From NCBI GenBank assembly GCA_003254925.1, contig QANZ01052393.1, positions 25,987 to 89,986 of the forward strand: DNA of 64,000 nucleotides. Reading direction: 5' to 3'. The notes below the pieces were generated by a model. The model saw only the letters and a list, made by a program, of their open reading frames with translations, did no database searches and was not told the origin of the DNA. Shown piece after piece: positions 24,279-36,397 of this stretch; the first letter of the stretch is position 1; every line of letters starts with the position of its first letter. Source of the DNA: Chamaecrista fasciculata (taxonomy: Eukaryota; Streptophyta; Magnoliopsida; Fabales; Fabaceae). The position numbers were made by a program, and so were the translations under genes.

Positions 24279-24801
24279 TCTAACATAGCACTGTCAAAAC
24301 GGGCTTAGGCCCGCGGGCCGGCCCGGCCCGCCCGCTAAATGGGCGGGCTTGGGCTTAAAAAATTTGGCCCGTTTAAAAACGGGCCTAAACGGTCCGGCCC
24401 GTTTAGCCCGTGGACTAAACGGTCCGGCCCGTTTACATTTTTTTTAAAAAAGTTGCATGTAAAAATGTTTAGGCCCGCGGGCCGGCCCGGCCCGCCCGCT
24501 AAATGGGCGGGCTTTGGTTTAAAAAATTTGGCCCGTTTAAAAACGGGCCTAAACGGCCCGGCCCGTTTAGCCCGTGGCCCGTAACGGGCCGGGGCGGGCC
24601 GGGCCGGGCCGGCCCGTTTAACAGTGCTATTCTAACATGTGTCATAAGGACAAATGTTAAGGTTTTTTTTATTGATCAAGTGAGTAGTTTTCAAACATTA
24701 AAAATTATCTTTTAAATGAATTTTCATAGATTTCAAGATATGAAATGCTCTACTAACCAATCAGAAGAAACCTTAAAATGTGTCTAAAAACACATGTTAG
24801 A
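24279..24801. mobile_element. Second TCTAACATGTG MITE, split by a hAT-like element
   Basis: The right part (24631-24801) ends cacatgttaga and is the inverse of 23828-23997. The left 7 bases lie before the GC-rich insertion at 24286-24629. This is a direct record of nesting. Confidence 0.5.
24286..24629. mobile_element. GC-rich hAT-like element, TSD TTCTAACA
   Basis: The inverted ends are tagcactgtcaaaacgggc and gcccgtttaacagtgcta. A perfect 8-bp direct duplication TTCTAACA lies at 24278-24285 and 24630-24637. The body has two direct copies of a ~45-bp block rich in 'cccgcgggccggcccgg' separated by AT-rich DNA. The 81-aa and 70-aa open frames are by-products of this GC repeat. It stands out sharply from the AT-rich surroundings. 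Confidence 0.85.
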
Positions 24802-24939
24802 TAAATCATTTGCTTTTTATTTCAAAATAAGATAATTTAAATTTAAGATAGAATTTACCTATATTTTTCTAAAAAAATTGTTATAAACTTTGTTATAAAC
24901 TTTATGATGACCCGTCATAAAGTTTTTTTTTTTGTTAAA

Positions 24940-25400
24940 TATATGATGTTTATTTTGGTCCTTTATATTTTAAATTGGTCTTCAAATATTGACAAAATAT
25001 TTCATTTTGGTCCTAAACTATTAAATATAGTCATATTCTCTTGTTTCAATTTCAAATGTGACGAGTTTAAAGTTACTTATTTTTTTCAGAGAGTATTTTA
25101 TCTTCCCAGCTGGAACAGTCACTAAACGAAGTCAAATCGATCTTGAAAGTAGACTGCTCGTTTCAGGGTCAAAAAAGCAAAATTGATCATATCTTTCTTA
25201 TTTTCAAGTTAGAAAGTAACGAATTTAAAACTACAAGTTATTCATAACAAGTCATTTGAACTTGAAATGAAAAACAAGATAAATATGACCAAATTCAATA
25301 GTTTTGGATTAAATGAAACATTTTGTCAATATTTAGGATCAATTTAAATATTTTGAAACATCAAAGACCAAAATAAACATTAGGACATATATTTAAGATG
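24940..25400. mobile_element. FB-family fold-back repeat
   Basis: The left arm is 'ttttggtcctttatattttaaattggtc ... gaacgagtttaaagttac'-like. The right arm is 'cttgaaatgaaaaacaagataaatatgacc ... ggatcaatttaaatattttg'. It is shorter than the other copies. No gene was seen. Confidence 0.45.
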
Positions 25401-26614
25401 AAAATCATACTTTAATAATCATCTTTCTATGTTTGATCATATGAATTAAATTTTATATTTGTATATTTTGAAGACTAAAAAATTGAGAGACTTATGTAAA
25501 GACTAAATTATTAATTTATTCAAAAATTAATTTGAGAAATTAAATTTAATAATAAAATTTAAAAAATATGTCATCATTATTAGAGAATCAAAACAAGGGT
25601 TTTAGATATTGTATCTATAGAAAAACACCGAGACTTAAATTTAATCATCCAGATAGTACAAGTCTTGGTGATTTTTTTTCTATTTTGGCCAGATCGAGTA
25701 TCAGTCTTGGTGTTGGCCAAAAAAAAAAAGAGTATCAGTCTTGGTGATTGTACTATACTATACAATAAGCCAAATAATTGTTTGATATTCAATAACACGT
25801 TTACTTTTTTAAAGTATTATGGCTGGATATGTGTGTTTCTATACTGCTATTGTTGATATGATGTGTTGTTGTAACCAAATGATTAATAAAAATCCAGATG
25901 AAATGATTGTGACTTAAGTATCCACCAATTAAATACTATATAAGACGATTGATATCTTATAAAAAAAATTAGGATATGTATATATATACCAAAATTTTTG
26001 TAAAATATATAAACATTTAGTATTCGGCCATAAAAAAAAAACATTTAGTAGTATAAAATATTTTATATATCAGCGTAAAACATCTTGTCATTGTAATTAA
26101 TATTTTTTTTTTAAATTCTTAGTAAATTTAATTTTGCATCAAATTCAAATTGATCCTTATATTTTTACCCAAAAGAAATTATCCATATAAATTATAAAAT
26201 TATAGCAAGAAGCCAAGAAGTATGATTAATTACCGTAGCGAGAAAATATAAAATAGAACATTTTACATGACTAACTATAAACAGAGAGAATATAATTAAA
26301 TTGACCGATTATAAAAATATTATATAACTAATTTTAGATAATTATTTATCATATATTATATTATACAGCTTTCAGACCTTCTAATTTTCTGTAACTCATA
26401 ATATTAAATTATAGAGAAAATTTATTTTTTATTTTCTGAATTTGTATTGAATTTGTATTAAATCAATCAATCAGTCTATGAATATCAATGGTTTGGTCTC
26501 TTGGATGATTTGGCTCTTGAATTTGTACTTTTCGATCCTTGAATTTGTATTTTTTTGTGCCTGAATTTCACTGAGGGACCAAATAATTGACTATTGAAAT
26601 ATTTCAGGGACTGA
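25401..26614. other. Intergenic, with a segment paralogous to 36170-36390
   Basis: About 25590-25870 ('agtcttggtgatttttttt', 'ttggccagatcgagtatcagtcttg', 'ggatatgtgtgtttctat') is repeated at 36190-36390. The remainder is AT-rich and non-coding. The last 200 bases are the left part of a palindromic repeat in which the CACTA element at 26615 sits. Confidence 0.4.
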
Positions 26615-28659
26615 CACTACAAAAAAAGCGGTCATTAGCTACGGTAAAAACCGTGGCTAAATAAGCGATACACCGTGGGCAATAAATATGGCAACGGTTG
26701 TATAAACCGTGCCTAACAAGGGCGTCCCATTCCATATTAGCCACGGTTACTGTAACCGTCGTAGCGTTCTTTTGCCAACGGTAATAACCGTAAGTAAAAA
26801 TTTTTTAGGCACGGTGAAAACCGTCCCTATTATTTCATTTATTTTTAAAAAAACATTTTTTGCTTCCATTTAGCCACGGTTTTAACCGTGGCTAAGTGTT
26901 TTTCGTATTTTTGCAATCTATTATTCTAAGACGGTGTTAACCGTGGCTAACTCTTCCAATTTCTTGCTGAAATCATTTTTTAACCACGGTGGTAACCGTA
27001 GCTAAATATTTATGGTTTCTTTTTTAAAATATAATTAGCTACGGTTTTAACCGTAGCTAACTCTCAGTGTTTTTTTTTTTAAAAAAAAAACTGCAATTAT
27101 ATTTCCTTGATTAATTAGCTACTAATTAATTAAGTGAAAAATAAAATTTTTACTAACAGCAAATCCATACGAAGAAAACAAAATACATGGATTAATGATG
27201 ACATAATGACATTACATCAAAATTCAAAAAGTAAGAACATCCTTCACTTGTTCCTTGACCTGACTCACATGAATACCAAAAATTATGTTTCAAAAATGAA
27301 CATCCAAGATTAAACAAGAGTAAAAAAGAACACTATAAAAGCTCTCAGCAAATCATGGTAGCAGCAAAATTGTCCACTGAATCATCTCTGCAATAGTATC
27401 TTTTTTGGCAGAAAACTCATTTTGTTATCTCTTAACAAACATACTTGCCTATGAATTTATATGTATAATAACTTCCAATCAATCTCAATCAAAGAGAAAG
27501 TAGATACTATTATTTATATATGTATAATGCTGTGCATGTCTGAATAAATAATCAATCTCTCTGGTAAGTTTCAGTAATTCATTCATTATAATTTGCCTAG
27601 TAAGGTTGAACATTGAATAGGAGAGAGAGAGTGAGGATAAAAAGGAAAAAGAGAGAAAAAGAAGAGCCCAGAAATTCATAGGCAATATCCACACGCAATT
27701 TCCAAAACAAGACAAGCAGATTTCCTCCCTTTCTTTTTCCCTGTATATTCTATTCACAGTGTCAAAACAAAACCCTTAATTCTTCCTTCTCTTAATCATC
27801 TCTGCAACAGTACACACCAGTCATAGTATGTGTCTATCCTCAGAGCAATTCAGCAAGCACAAAATTTTACTAGCACTTTCACAAACGACTGAAAGACAGC
27901 AAGCAAAATAACAAGGAGTGATATATATATGTATCAGTACACACAAATTTCATCCTCCAACAATAATAAACAGAATAACTAATTCAGAGAAGATCATAGA
28001 ACAGAAAATAAATTAGAAACAAAAACCTTGGGTTTGAGGGAAGATGGAAGGATCAATCAAAGTTGAATGGCGAAATTGTCGAGAAATTAGGGAGGGAGAA
28101 AGAGTGCCGAGACTTCGCCGCTGTCAAAGACTTCAAAACGGACTGAGGAGAGAGTCAGATTTTCAAGTGTTCTGCTGTTCCCTTTCGATTTGGCAAAACG
28201 GAAAATAGAAACACAAAACAAAACAGAAAATAGAGTCAGATCGATTTCACTCAAAATTGAAAGTAGGGTGCGAAATCGTGTTCGTGTTCGTGAGTAGTGC
28301 GAAATGGAAATTCGAGTTCGGAAACCTCACCGGCGGTAACTGACGGGGACGATTCCAGCACGGCGGTAACTGACGGCATAGCGGGAAGTTGGGAGCGAGA
28401 AATGTGAGCGCCGAGAAGCTAAGTTACAGCAAACATAGCGGATGAAAAAAATTTAGGGATTTTAGCCAAACATAGCGGGAGAAGATGAAAAAAATTGGTG
28501 GGAGATGAAAAAAATAGGGGGCAAACATAGCTACGGTCTATTTGTTTATTAGGTACGGTTTACACTAGGGTATGAAATTGGGAGCTTTTATCTTATTTAG
28601 CCACTGTTATAATAAGGGTAGCTAAATAAGGGTAGCTAATGACCGCTTTTTTTTTAGTG
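26615..28659. mobile_element. Non-autonomous CACTA element
   Basis: The ends are cactacaaaaaaagcggtc and gaccgctttttttttagtg, diagnostic CACTA/AGTG termini. Flanking bases TGA (26612-26614) and CGA (28660-28662) are a 3-bp duplication with one mismatch. Subterminal regions (26640-27065 and 28525-28640) carry about a dozen 'agccacggttttaaccgt' type inverted words. The interior 27100-28500 is unrelated and includes a GC-richer part (28080-28430) that may be captured 5' gene sequence. No transposase frame exists. Confidence 0.8.
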
Positions 28660-29032
28660 CGAGTCGTTTATTTCAATTATTTAAGGACTAATTTATTGAC
28701 TTAGTATAAATTTAGAGACCAAAAAGTAAGTTTTCTCTAACATATATATAAAATAGAGAAAATCTAGTATTGCGTCTCTAAATTTGTATCGAGTCAACAA
28801 ATTAGATCTTGAATAATTGAAATATACAACTCGGTCCTTGAAATATAGCAATCATCAACAATTTGGTCTTTGGATCAAATTTAAGAACAAAAACAAATAC
28901 AAATTATAGACCAAAAAAGTATAAATATTATATAAATTTGTGGACTAAAAAGTGCAAAATTAGTTCAACTTTAATGACCAAATTGTCAGAGGGACTAAAT
29001 CATTACAATTGCGATATTTTAGGAATCAAATT

Positions 29033-29526
29033 GTTGGAATATGGGTCCACCCTTTGTGGATTAGACCCAGTCAAAGGAGATCAAATAATAATTATTATTA
29101 TTATTGTTTATTGAGCTAATTAATTAATTGATTAATTAATTAATTAATTAATTAATGGAGATAATGGGAAGTGGGTAGAGAGAATTTGGGAATATCTTTC
29201 AGAATACTTTTATTTAATATTTAGAAAAGATATCCTAAATGAGACCCCACAACTATAGCAAAAGAGTCAGTTTTTGCTTTTCCCACAATCAGAACACACA
29301 CGCATGTTTTTTCTCTAGAGGAGAAAAACTGACAAACGTGAGTGACTTCCTGTGAGAGCAAGTTTCTGATTTTGGGAGTTTGGTGAAACTCCATTGGTCT
29401 CAGTCTTCTACTCCGTCGGTGAATTTGCTGTGAGCAACGCGAGAGCGTAGATCCGTGTTCGAGATCGTGACCGGGTCTTCGCGTGGGTACTTGATTCCGC
29501 TATCAAGGTACGCCCGAAACCTTTCA
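29033..29526 (+). mobile_element. Solo LTR of a copia-type retrotransposon
   Basis: It begins TGTTGGAATATGGG and ends CCTTTCA. It is flanked by perfect 5-bp direct repeats CAAAT at 29028-29032 and 29527-29531. At 494 bp with TG...CA borders and no internal region, it is the product of LTR-LTR recombination. The sequence on both sides joins into one palindromic repeat interrupted by the LTR. Orientation is assumed from the TG start. Confidence 0.75.
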
Positions 29527-29755
29527 CAAATAGTATATTTCAATTATTCAGAAACAGATTTATTGATTTGGTGTAAAATTCAAAGACGATCAAATAATAA
29601 GATGTTTCAAATTCTTTGTTTTTTGGGTCCAAAAGAAAATCTCCATTTATCATAAATTGATATGAAATCATATATCAAGAAAATAAAATTAGGAAGAGAC
29701 GTAGGCAGGGGCTGGTGGGGACCGATGAAGGTACACACTTTAATCTGTAGAAGAT

Positions 29756-31250
29756 TTGAATGCAATCAGCATTATTTCTTCAGAACTTGTGGCAAGCAAT
29801 CAAGGAGAAGTAGTTTGTCAATTTGGTGATGGAAGAATAAATAAAACACTAAAGAGGAAGGCGTTGAGTGTGATTTCCATGAGCGTTACAAACAACCTTC
29901 TACAAGATAATGTTGCTCATGAAATGGTGACAAGTGGAAGAAGCTAGAGGAACTAATTTCGAGAAGCGTTGACCAATTGTTTATATCTAAAGAAGAGACT
30001 TTACAATTTGAGGATGAATGAGAGTAGACAAATCAAGTCTCACCTCGATATTTAACAAACATGGATTTAAAGAATGTAAATATTAAGAAGGTGATGATTG
30101 AGAAGAAATTTGAACGGTAAGTGAAGTAACTTCGGACTCATAATGGGTTAGAATACTACATCAAAGAGTTTAGTGAAATCTACAACAAAGAAGGCATAGT
30201 GACACACTGCACATGAGCGGGCGAATGCCAAAATATAATGGTGTTGCAAAACAAATGAACAAGATGCTTTGTGATAAAGCATGGACCATGCTCTCACATT
30301 ACAGTATGAGCAAAGACTTTTAGGCTGAGGTGATCAAGACTTCTTGTTATTTGGTCAATGGGTTGCCACTATCCATGACTATATAGAACAAAACTCATGT
30401 ATAATCTTGATTTCTTGCTGATCACAAACACATAAGAGTATTTTGGTGCCCTGTGTATGCTCATGTAAAGGATGGCAAACTTGAGCCAAGGGTGAGGAAG
30501 TGCATGTCTTTAGGATATGTGGTAGGAATGAAGGAATACATGTTATGGTACACATATCCTAACTCTAGGATAGTTATAAGTAAGGATGTAACTTAAAATT
30601 AGTCTCATTCGTTGGACAAGCGAGAGCAAAAGTCGATTGCTAAGACAAATAACGATCTAGGTGAGTAAATTATATCTAGTTATTGAAAAGACTTTGACTG
30701 CCCAACTCAATACCATTGTTAAGGATGAGGTGTGAGACTTTCCTCATAACATTGAAGTCTCAAAGTCCCATAAACACAACAAACCTATAACATTAGAAAA
30801 GGAAGGGAGAAGAGATAGACTAGACCGCCAAAGAGATATAAAAATGTAGTTGATGGTGATATTGTGGAGTATGCTAATCTGCTAGCATTTGCCCTATCAA
30901 TTGTGAAGGCCATTGATGTGGAGGAGCTAAATAGCTATAGAGATATTATTTTGGGTTCATAAGCATATCAATGGATCGATGCTATGGGTAAAAAGATTGA
31001 ATCTCTTCAAAAAAAATTTGACGTGGGTGTTAGCCCTACTACTAAAAAAAAAACACGATGCAAGTAGGTTTTCGGTAAGCAAAGAAATCCAAGGGTTGGA
31101 TCAACTAGCTAGATTCAAGGTGAGGTAGGTTGCAAAAGGTTTTATATAAAGTGAAGGGGTTGATTGCAATGAGGTGTTCTCTTATGTGTTTAAACGCAAT
31201 TCGATCAAAACGTTGCTCACCTTGGTAACACTTCATGACTTTGTGAACTT
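29756..31250 (+). pseudogene. Ty1/copia gag-pol relic C
   Basis: Pieces of three domains are readable in order. A gag stretch lies at about 29840-30040 (ALSVISMSVTNNLLQ; LFISKEETLQFED). An integrase stretch lies at about 30130-30600 (NGLEYYIKEFSEIYNKEGI; YNGVAKQMNKM; VYAHVKDGKLEPRVRKC; ISKDVT). The reverse transcriptase start lies at about 30830-31250 (IDVEELNSYRDI; WIDAMGKKIESLQKKFD). Many stops and frameshifts are present and the protease/zinc knuckle region is deleted. Relics A and B are shorter copies. Confidence 0.65.
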
Positions 31251-31836
31251 GAGCAACTAAATGTGAAATCGACTTTTATAAAAAATGTGTCAAATTAGAA
31301 AAATTTTGAGAACTAAATGTGTCAAATTTTGAGAAGCTCGGGGTATCATTCAAGGAACTATCCAAGACTATTGATTATCAGTTATTTTAGTTTTTTTTTA
31401 TGTAAGACATTTTTACTTTAAAATAAAATTTATGTAACAATCATTAAATTTTTTAATTATGGTTAATCAATTAAAATAACTCATAAGATTTTAATTTTTG
31501 TTATTAATTCTCTTATATAATCAATTTTTTATTATTTATCTTATTTTTAATAATAAATTTAATAATAAATACATTATCATCATTGCTAAGAATTCAAAAC
31601 AAAGGTTTTAGTTAATAGAAAATATAAAAATATATTACACAATGATGTAATTCAAGTTGTAGAATGTAGAGAGTTGGTGCGTAGTGTATATATATATATA
31701 AATATATAACGAGGAACTAATTAAAAAGATTTTGTTTCTTCAAAGAATCACCGGGACTAAGTGGTACTACCATTTTATACATTATTTTCCAATTTTATCG
31801 GATGCTTGAAGCCCGAGGGGACCAATTTATTATACA
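31251..31836. other. Intergenic, copia-relic tail
   Basis: AT-rich DNA, partly shared with 18590-18800 (ttattaattctcttatataa). No gene was seen. Confidence 0.4.
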
Positions 31837-32944
31837 CTAGTATGAGACCCGTGCGTTCGCACGGGTTTTCTCATTTTAGTACATATCATCACACATATAT
31901 TGATATCATAGATATTAAAATACTTTTCACATATAATATTAGTAGCATTACATACAAAAATAAACATTGTTAGACATTGTTGTTAATCCATATAGAAGAT
32001 TCATATAACAGTTTTTCATATATTACAGATCCCAAAAGATACTTATGATTGGAAAGGAAAGATGATAAGTATACCAGTCTTGCATATGTTACAGATCCAA
32101 AAAGACTGCATCTGCTTCTACCAAAATATTATACTAACGCAAGTCTTTTATTTGAAATGGCAAGAAGGAAAATGGAATTGGGGTTCTTAGTCGGTTTTCT
32201 CAATTTTAATGTTCTTCTTTGGCTTGCAAATGGAGAGTTGTGGAGTCATCATTTGCTCTAAAGATGCATCATCTAGGTCTTCCACAACACCTTTAAGTTT
32301 TGAGGGTGTTGACTCCGCTGCAGTTTAAGAGATTTCTGGGTTGTTCTCAAGACAAATTGATCCAGCATCTTATAAATCAAATGTTTAAATCAGTAGTATA
32401 TGAGATTCCACAAAAATCAAACAGTCATTTTCAGCAAAAGCATCAGCTACTATACAACAAATTTCAGCTAAGAAAATAGGAAATTAAATAGCAAGTTTCA
32501 TCAAATTTCAAATTGGGTAGTGTTGCATTAAGGAGCAAATTGTGTTATCCCATATACTATGATCCTTGACAGTTTGACAACTATTATTCTAATTTTCAGC
32601 AAAAGCATCAGCTATTAAGGAGCAAATTTCAGCCAAGAAATCAGACTAATATATTGAGTTTTAAGAAAAATTTCATAAGATCAGGCATGAATTTATCACT
32701 TATGAGTATTAAATATTACAAAGTAAAAATATCAGTTAAAAGTCAAAGTGAAATTTCAGCAGATACACAAAAACCAATCAGTTATTATGAGCAAAGTCAT
32801 GAGCGGTTAAAGAGCAAATTTCAGTCAACTAAGCAGCACATTAAATAGCAAGTTTCAGCTATAACTGAAAGAATGTATCACTTTTGTATATTAAATATTA
32901 GAAAGAAAATATGAGACCTATGAGCAAAAGTAAAAAAACGTTGA

Positions 32945-33087
32945 ATTTCAGCACATAAAGTTCCTTGTGGGAGAGGCATTGGAGGATAATACTTCAAGCT
33001 TTTGCCATTGCTTGAGAGTAACTTCTCTATTTCCAATAAGGCAAAATTCTTTTTGTCATCATCTGTGAGGTGTATTTTTGCATAGAG
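32945..33087 (-). pseudogene. Helitron helicase (PIF1-like) fragment
   Basis: On the minus strand one frame reads LYAKIHLTDDDKKNF, then ALLEIEKLLSSNGKSL, then KYYPPMPLP. Plant Helitron helicases carry a similar segment (LL.IEKLL.SNGKSL.. .P.MP.P) upstream of the helicase core. About 48 codons remain open and no Walker A motif is seen. It supports the Helitron call independently of the termini. Confidence 0.6.
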
Positions 33088-33568
33088 AAATTAAATAGAC
33101 AGCAGAATAATTAGTGAGAAGTCACACCAATTAAGTCAAGGAATCTGCATTGAGGAAAGCTAACTAAAATTTATATGAAAATCTGCATTAATGTAAGTAG
33201 AAATGATCACTTTTTTGGCAGAAAAAGTTGTTTAACTTGATGATATGACCAATCAGGTTAAACAAAAATTTTATAAATCAGCAAGGAACCTATCAGGTTT
33301 GGACATTAAATACGAAAGATCCAAAATTTCAGCTTAAAGGTAAACTAAAAAATCATGTGATTTGCAGTGACTATGAGGAGAAGGATGAAGAGTAAAATAG
33401 ACATCTTCTCATGTTTGTAAAATATAATAGGCATGAAGCACAAATAAAGCATACTAATTCAGTCAGACTAACAATAATTTGATAAATTAGCAAGGAATCT
33501 ATCAGTTTTGTCTATTAACAACGACATACTGAAATGATCAGCTTAAAGGTAAAGTAAAAAATCACATG

Positions 33569-33730
33569 AGTTGCAGTGACTTTCAGCAGAAGGATTCGAA
33601 ATAAAACAATGTCAATTTATTTTGCAGCAGCACTCATTTGCACGACATTAGTTGCAGTGACTTTCAGCAGAAGGATTCGAAATAAAACAATGTCAATTTA
33701 TTTTGCAGCAGCACTCATTTGCACGACATT
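33569..33730. repeat. Perfect 81-bp tandem duplication
   Basis: Two identical 81-base units (33569-33649 and 33650-33730), each starting agttgcagtgactttcagc, stand head to tail. A diverged third start follows at about 33744. Perfect identity means the duplication is recent. It lies inside the Helitron. Confidence 0.85.
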
Positions 33731-34107
33731 ATATTCATTATGAAGTTGCAGTGACTTTCAGCAGAATCATCAAGAATAAAACAGAGATCTTCTCATGATT
33801 TGTAAAATAGAACAGCCATGAAGCACAAATAAAGCATACTAATTCAGTCAATGTAACCAAAATTTTATAATTCAGCGACGAATCATTACAATCAAGCAAG
33901 CAACAATTACAATCAAACAACATTAAATGACAGCCAAAATGGTATAAAAAGGAAGCAACTGAAGGGAAAAAATTTACTTTATGCCGCAGGAATCGCAAAA
34001 TGACAATGAGAATGGAATACCAAGTGACATTGAGAAGCCAAAATCAGAAGCAAATGAAGGAAAATGGAAAAAAAAAACAAAACAAAAAAAGCTTACACCA
34101 GCATTAC

Positions 34108-34200
34108 CTTAGAAGGATCAATTTCAAATGAATGAGTTTCTTTTTCTTCTGCAGCTGCTGCTACTTCTACTTCATTCAGCAACTCATCATGAGTGCTCAT
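34108..34200 (-). pseudogene. Captured exon-like segment in Helitron
   Basis: The minus-strand frame from ATG at 34200 runs 31 codons (MSTHDELLNEVEVAAAAEEK, then ETHSFEIDPSK) to a good donor site AAG|GTAATG. It is acidic and Ala-rich. The frame and splice site suggest a captured host exon, possibly of the same gene as the PUF exon or of another. I do not recognise the family. Confidence 0.35.
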
Positions 34201-35410
34201 ATTTTCACCTCTGCATCATGCCAAAACCTGTCCCCATCAGCAGCAAAGAAGAAAATGGCAATGTGGAAATTTGAAATTAAGAAAACAAACATTAGACTTC
34301 CCTCAAAATCAATTATAGGAGAAATAAACATTAGACTTCAGAAATGCAGTACAACTAACTCAATTAAGAAACTTACAGGCAATATAAGCAATTAAGAAAT
34401 AAAAGAAACATGTAGTCAATAACAAACAAATCCAATAAAGAAACAGGTAAACATCAACAAAAACAATCAGATCAAATGCCACTACCTATTTTAGCTTACC
34501 AAAAGCAAATAATGTGGAAATATCACTGTTAAAAACTGCAATGTCCAATCAAAATCAAGAGTCACAAAACCAAAACTAAGAAGTTTAGAAGCTTACCCTG
34601 CAATGTCCAACACATAGCTGGCCAGCTACGCGTTTTCTGTATAAGAAAACACAGATAGAGAGCTTGTTTCTGATTCAGACTTACTAATACCTTAGGACTA
34701 AGAATATATAATCATTCTGAACAGCTGGATAACAGGCAAAGAATATATAATAGGCAAGCAATTTGGTTTGAAATAGGAATACGATACTCTGTAAAAATTA
34801 AATAAATCATGGAATTCTTTCAGGATTAATGCTCGCTTGTTCCCAGACAATGAAACATCAGATTTTAATTACTTTCAGAGGCACAAATTGCCCAGAAAGA
34901 TTAAATACATCACAAAAAGAGGAACTGGTGGAGACTAAATAAAGAGACTTATTCTTAATGTTATAACCTAGGTGATGGAATGCAAATTAACCTGACATTT
35001 AATTTATACCTTATTGCAAGCAATAAGGAATTGCAAGTAACAAATAACATACAATAGCAGTCATCATAAATAAATATCATACCTTGAATGAAGCTCATAT
35101 TTTTGTGCCATCATCTTGAACAGGCAAAATATCAGATTCAAACAATGGCTCTGGCTCTGCAATAAGTCACTACCCTAAGGAATAAGTTATAAAAACTATC
35201 ATAACAGAACAAAACTTTAAGAAAACAACAAATACTTACTATTTTAGATGAGATGATCAATTAAAATGATTGATATGTAATAAGTTCTTCAATGTATCAA
35301 GAAGTATGAATTAAGCATACAGGTTTTTATTCACTCATTGCCCATACCATGCACTGGAGTATCATCCAACTAACAAAGTCTAATAACACTGTGAAAGATA
35401 TAAGTCATAC

Positions 35411-35518
35411 CGTGTTATCATCATTGCTTAGGAAGTGCAAACATCGGTGAATCACATGATTTCCATTTAAATCCTTGATGAGAGCCAAGAATCCTGGTTC
35501 AAGGGTTGATACAACCAA
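35411..35518 (-). pseudogene. Captured Pumilio (PUF repeat) exon
   Basis: The minus strand encodes 36 open codons, LVVSTLEPGFLALIKDLNG, then NHVIHRCLHFLSNDDNT, ending at a donor ACG|GTATGA. 'LIKDLNGNHVIQRCL' is a signature of Pumilio-family RNA-binding repeats, in which N, H/Y and Q/R side chains read RNA bases. Here the usual VIQ is VIH. Only one repeat is present and the next PUF exon was not found downstream, so this is a gene fragment carried by the Helitron. Confidence 0.6.
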
Positions 35519-36046
35519 TGAAATTTGGTTTAGGGTTTAGGGAAGAAAGGACGGGTGTGGCTTGTGATTGTACAAATAGGATGAATGTCAACGCTGACAG
35601 CGGCGCTTGGGTGTGGGAGAGAGGAGAGGAGAGGAAGGTCGGGTGTGGCAAAAAGAAATGGGAGAGATGAGATGAGAGAGATGAAATTAGGGTTTTAAAA
35701 TGAGGGTTGAAGAAATAGTGAGATGGGTTTTGATTAGGGTGGAAGTTCTGAATTCTAAAAGTTCATGTAAAGCATATAATGGAAGATTTGTGTTTAAAAT
35801 TAGAAATGGCAATTGAAAAAAGTCTGAATATCATAAAAGGATGACACGTGTCTCTTTCAAATTTTGAACAGCCAATTTTGAGAATCATAAAAATGTGAAA
35901 TGGCGCCAATTTTTTTTGCAAAAATTATATTATTCAGTTTGAAGATGCCAGGTGTCAATCAGAGGGTGAGAGTAGGAAAACAAAATTAAGGTAGTCTCCC
36001 TAATAAAGTGATACTTGTGCTAATCAAAACATTGTTTTGTAAACAA

Positions 36047-36141
36047 TAGTAGATAATAGATAGTAGATAGTAGATTAGTAGAAGTAGATTAGTAGATAGT
36101 AGATTAGTAGATTAGAAGATTAGGAGATTAGTAGATTATTA
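36047..36141. repeat. Microsatellite-like tract (TAGTAGAT)
   Basis: Imperfect repeats of 'agtagattagtagat' lie just outside the Helitron 5' end. Non-coding. Confidence 0.6.
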
Positions 36142-36397
36142 AATTGCGTTCTAACAGTCATTTGAAAATGTCAATGTCAAAACGAATCAATCGCCAAGAT
36201 TGTACTAGCTAGTCTTGGGGATTTTTTATTTTGGCCAGATCGAATACCAGTCTTGATTATGATAAAATAAGCAAAATAATTGGTTTCTTTTTAACAAAAA
36301 GCAAAATAATTGTTTGATATTCAATAACACATGCATTTCTTAAAGTATTATTATTGGATATGTATTTATTTTAATAGTATTGTTGATATCCTGTGTT

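Larger units (their letters stand above)
31837..36011 (-). mobile_element. Helitron with captured gene fragments
   Basis: On the minus strand the element starts TCACTTTATTAGGGAGACTACC (36011 downward) and ends in the hairpin acccgtgcg-aac-gcacgggt (about 31846-31866) followed by CTAG (31840-31837). The base before the start is A and the base after the end is T, as required for rolling-circle insertion between A and T. No target duplication or inverted repeats are expected. The interior holds a helicase scrap (32945-33087), a spliced-looking exon (34108-34200), a PUF exon (35411-35518) and internal tandem repeats. No Rep domain was recognised, so it is non-autonomous. Confidence 0.75.

Noticed and set aside
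24339..24715. Two overlapping open frames of 81 and 70 codons
   Set aside because: They are translations of the GC-rich hAT-like element and its direct repeat, rich in Gly/Pro/Arg, with no domain.
29089..29160. Hairpin terminator or small RNA in (TTA)n/(TTAA)n tract
   Set aside because: Simple-sequence repeat inside the solo LTR, with no supporting structure.
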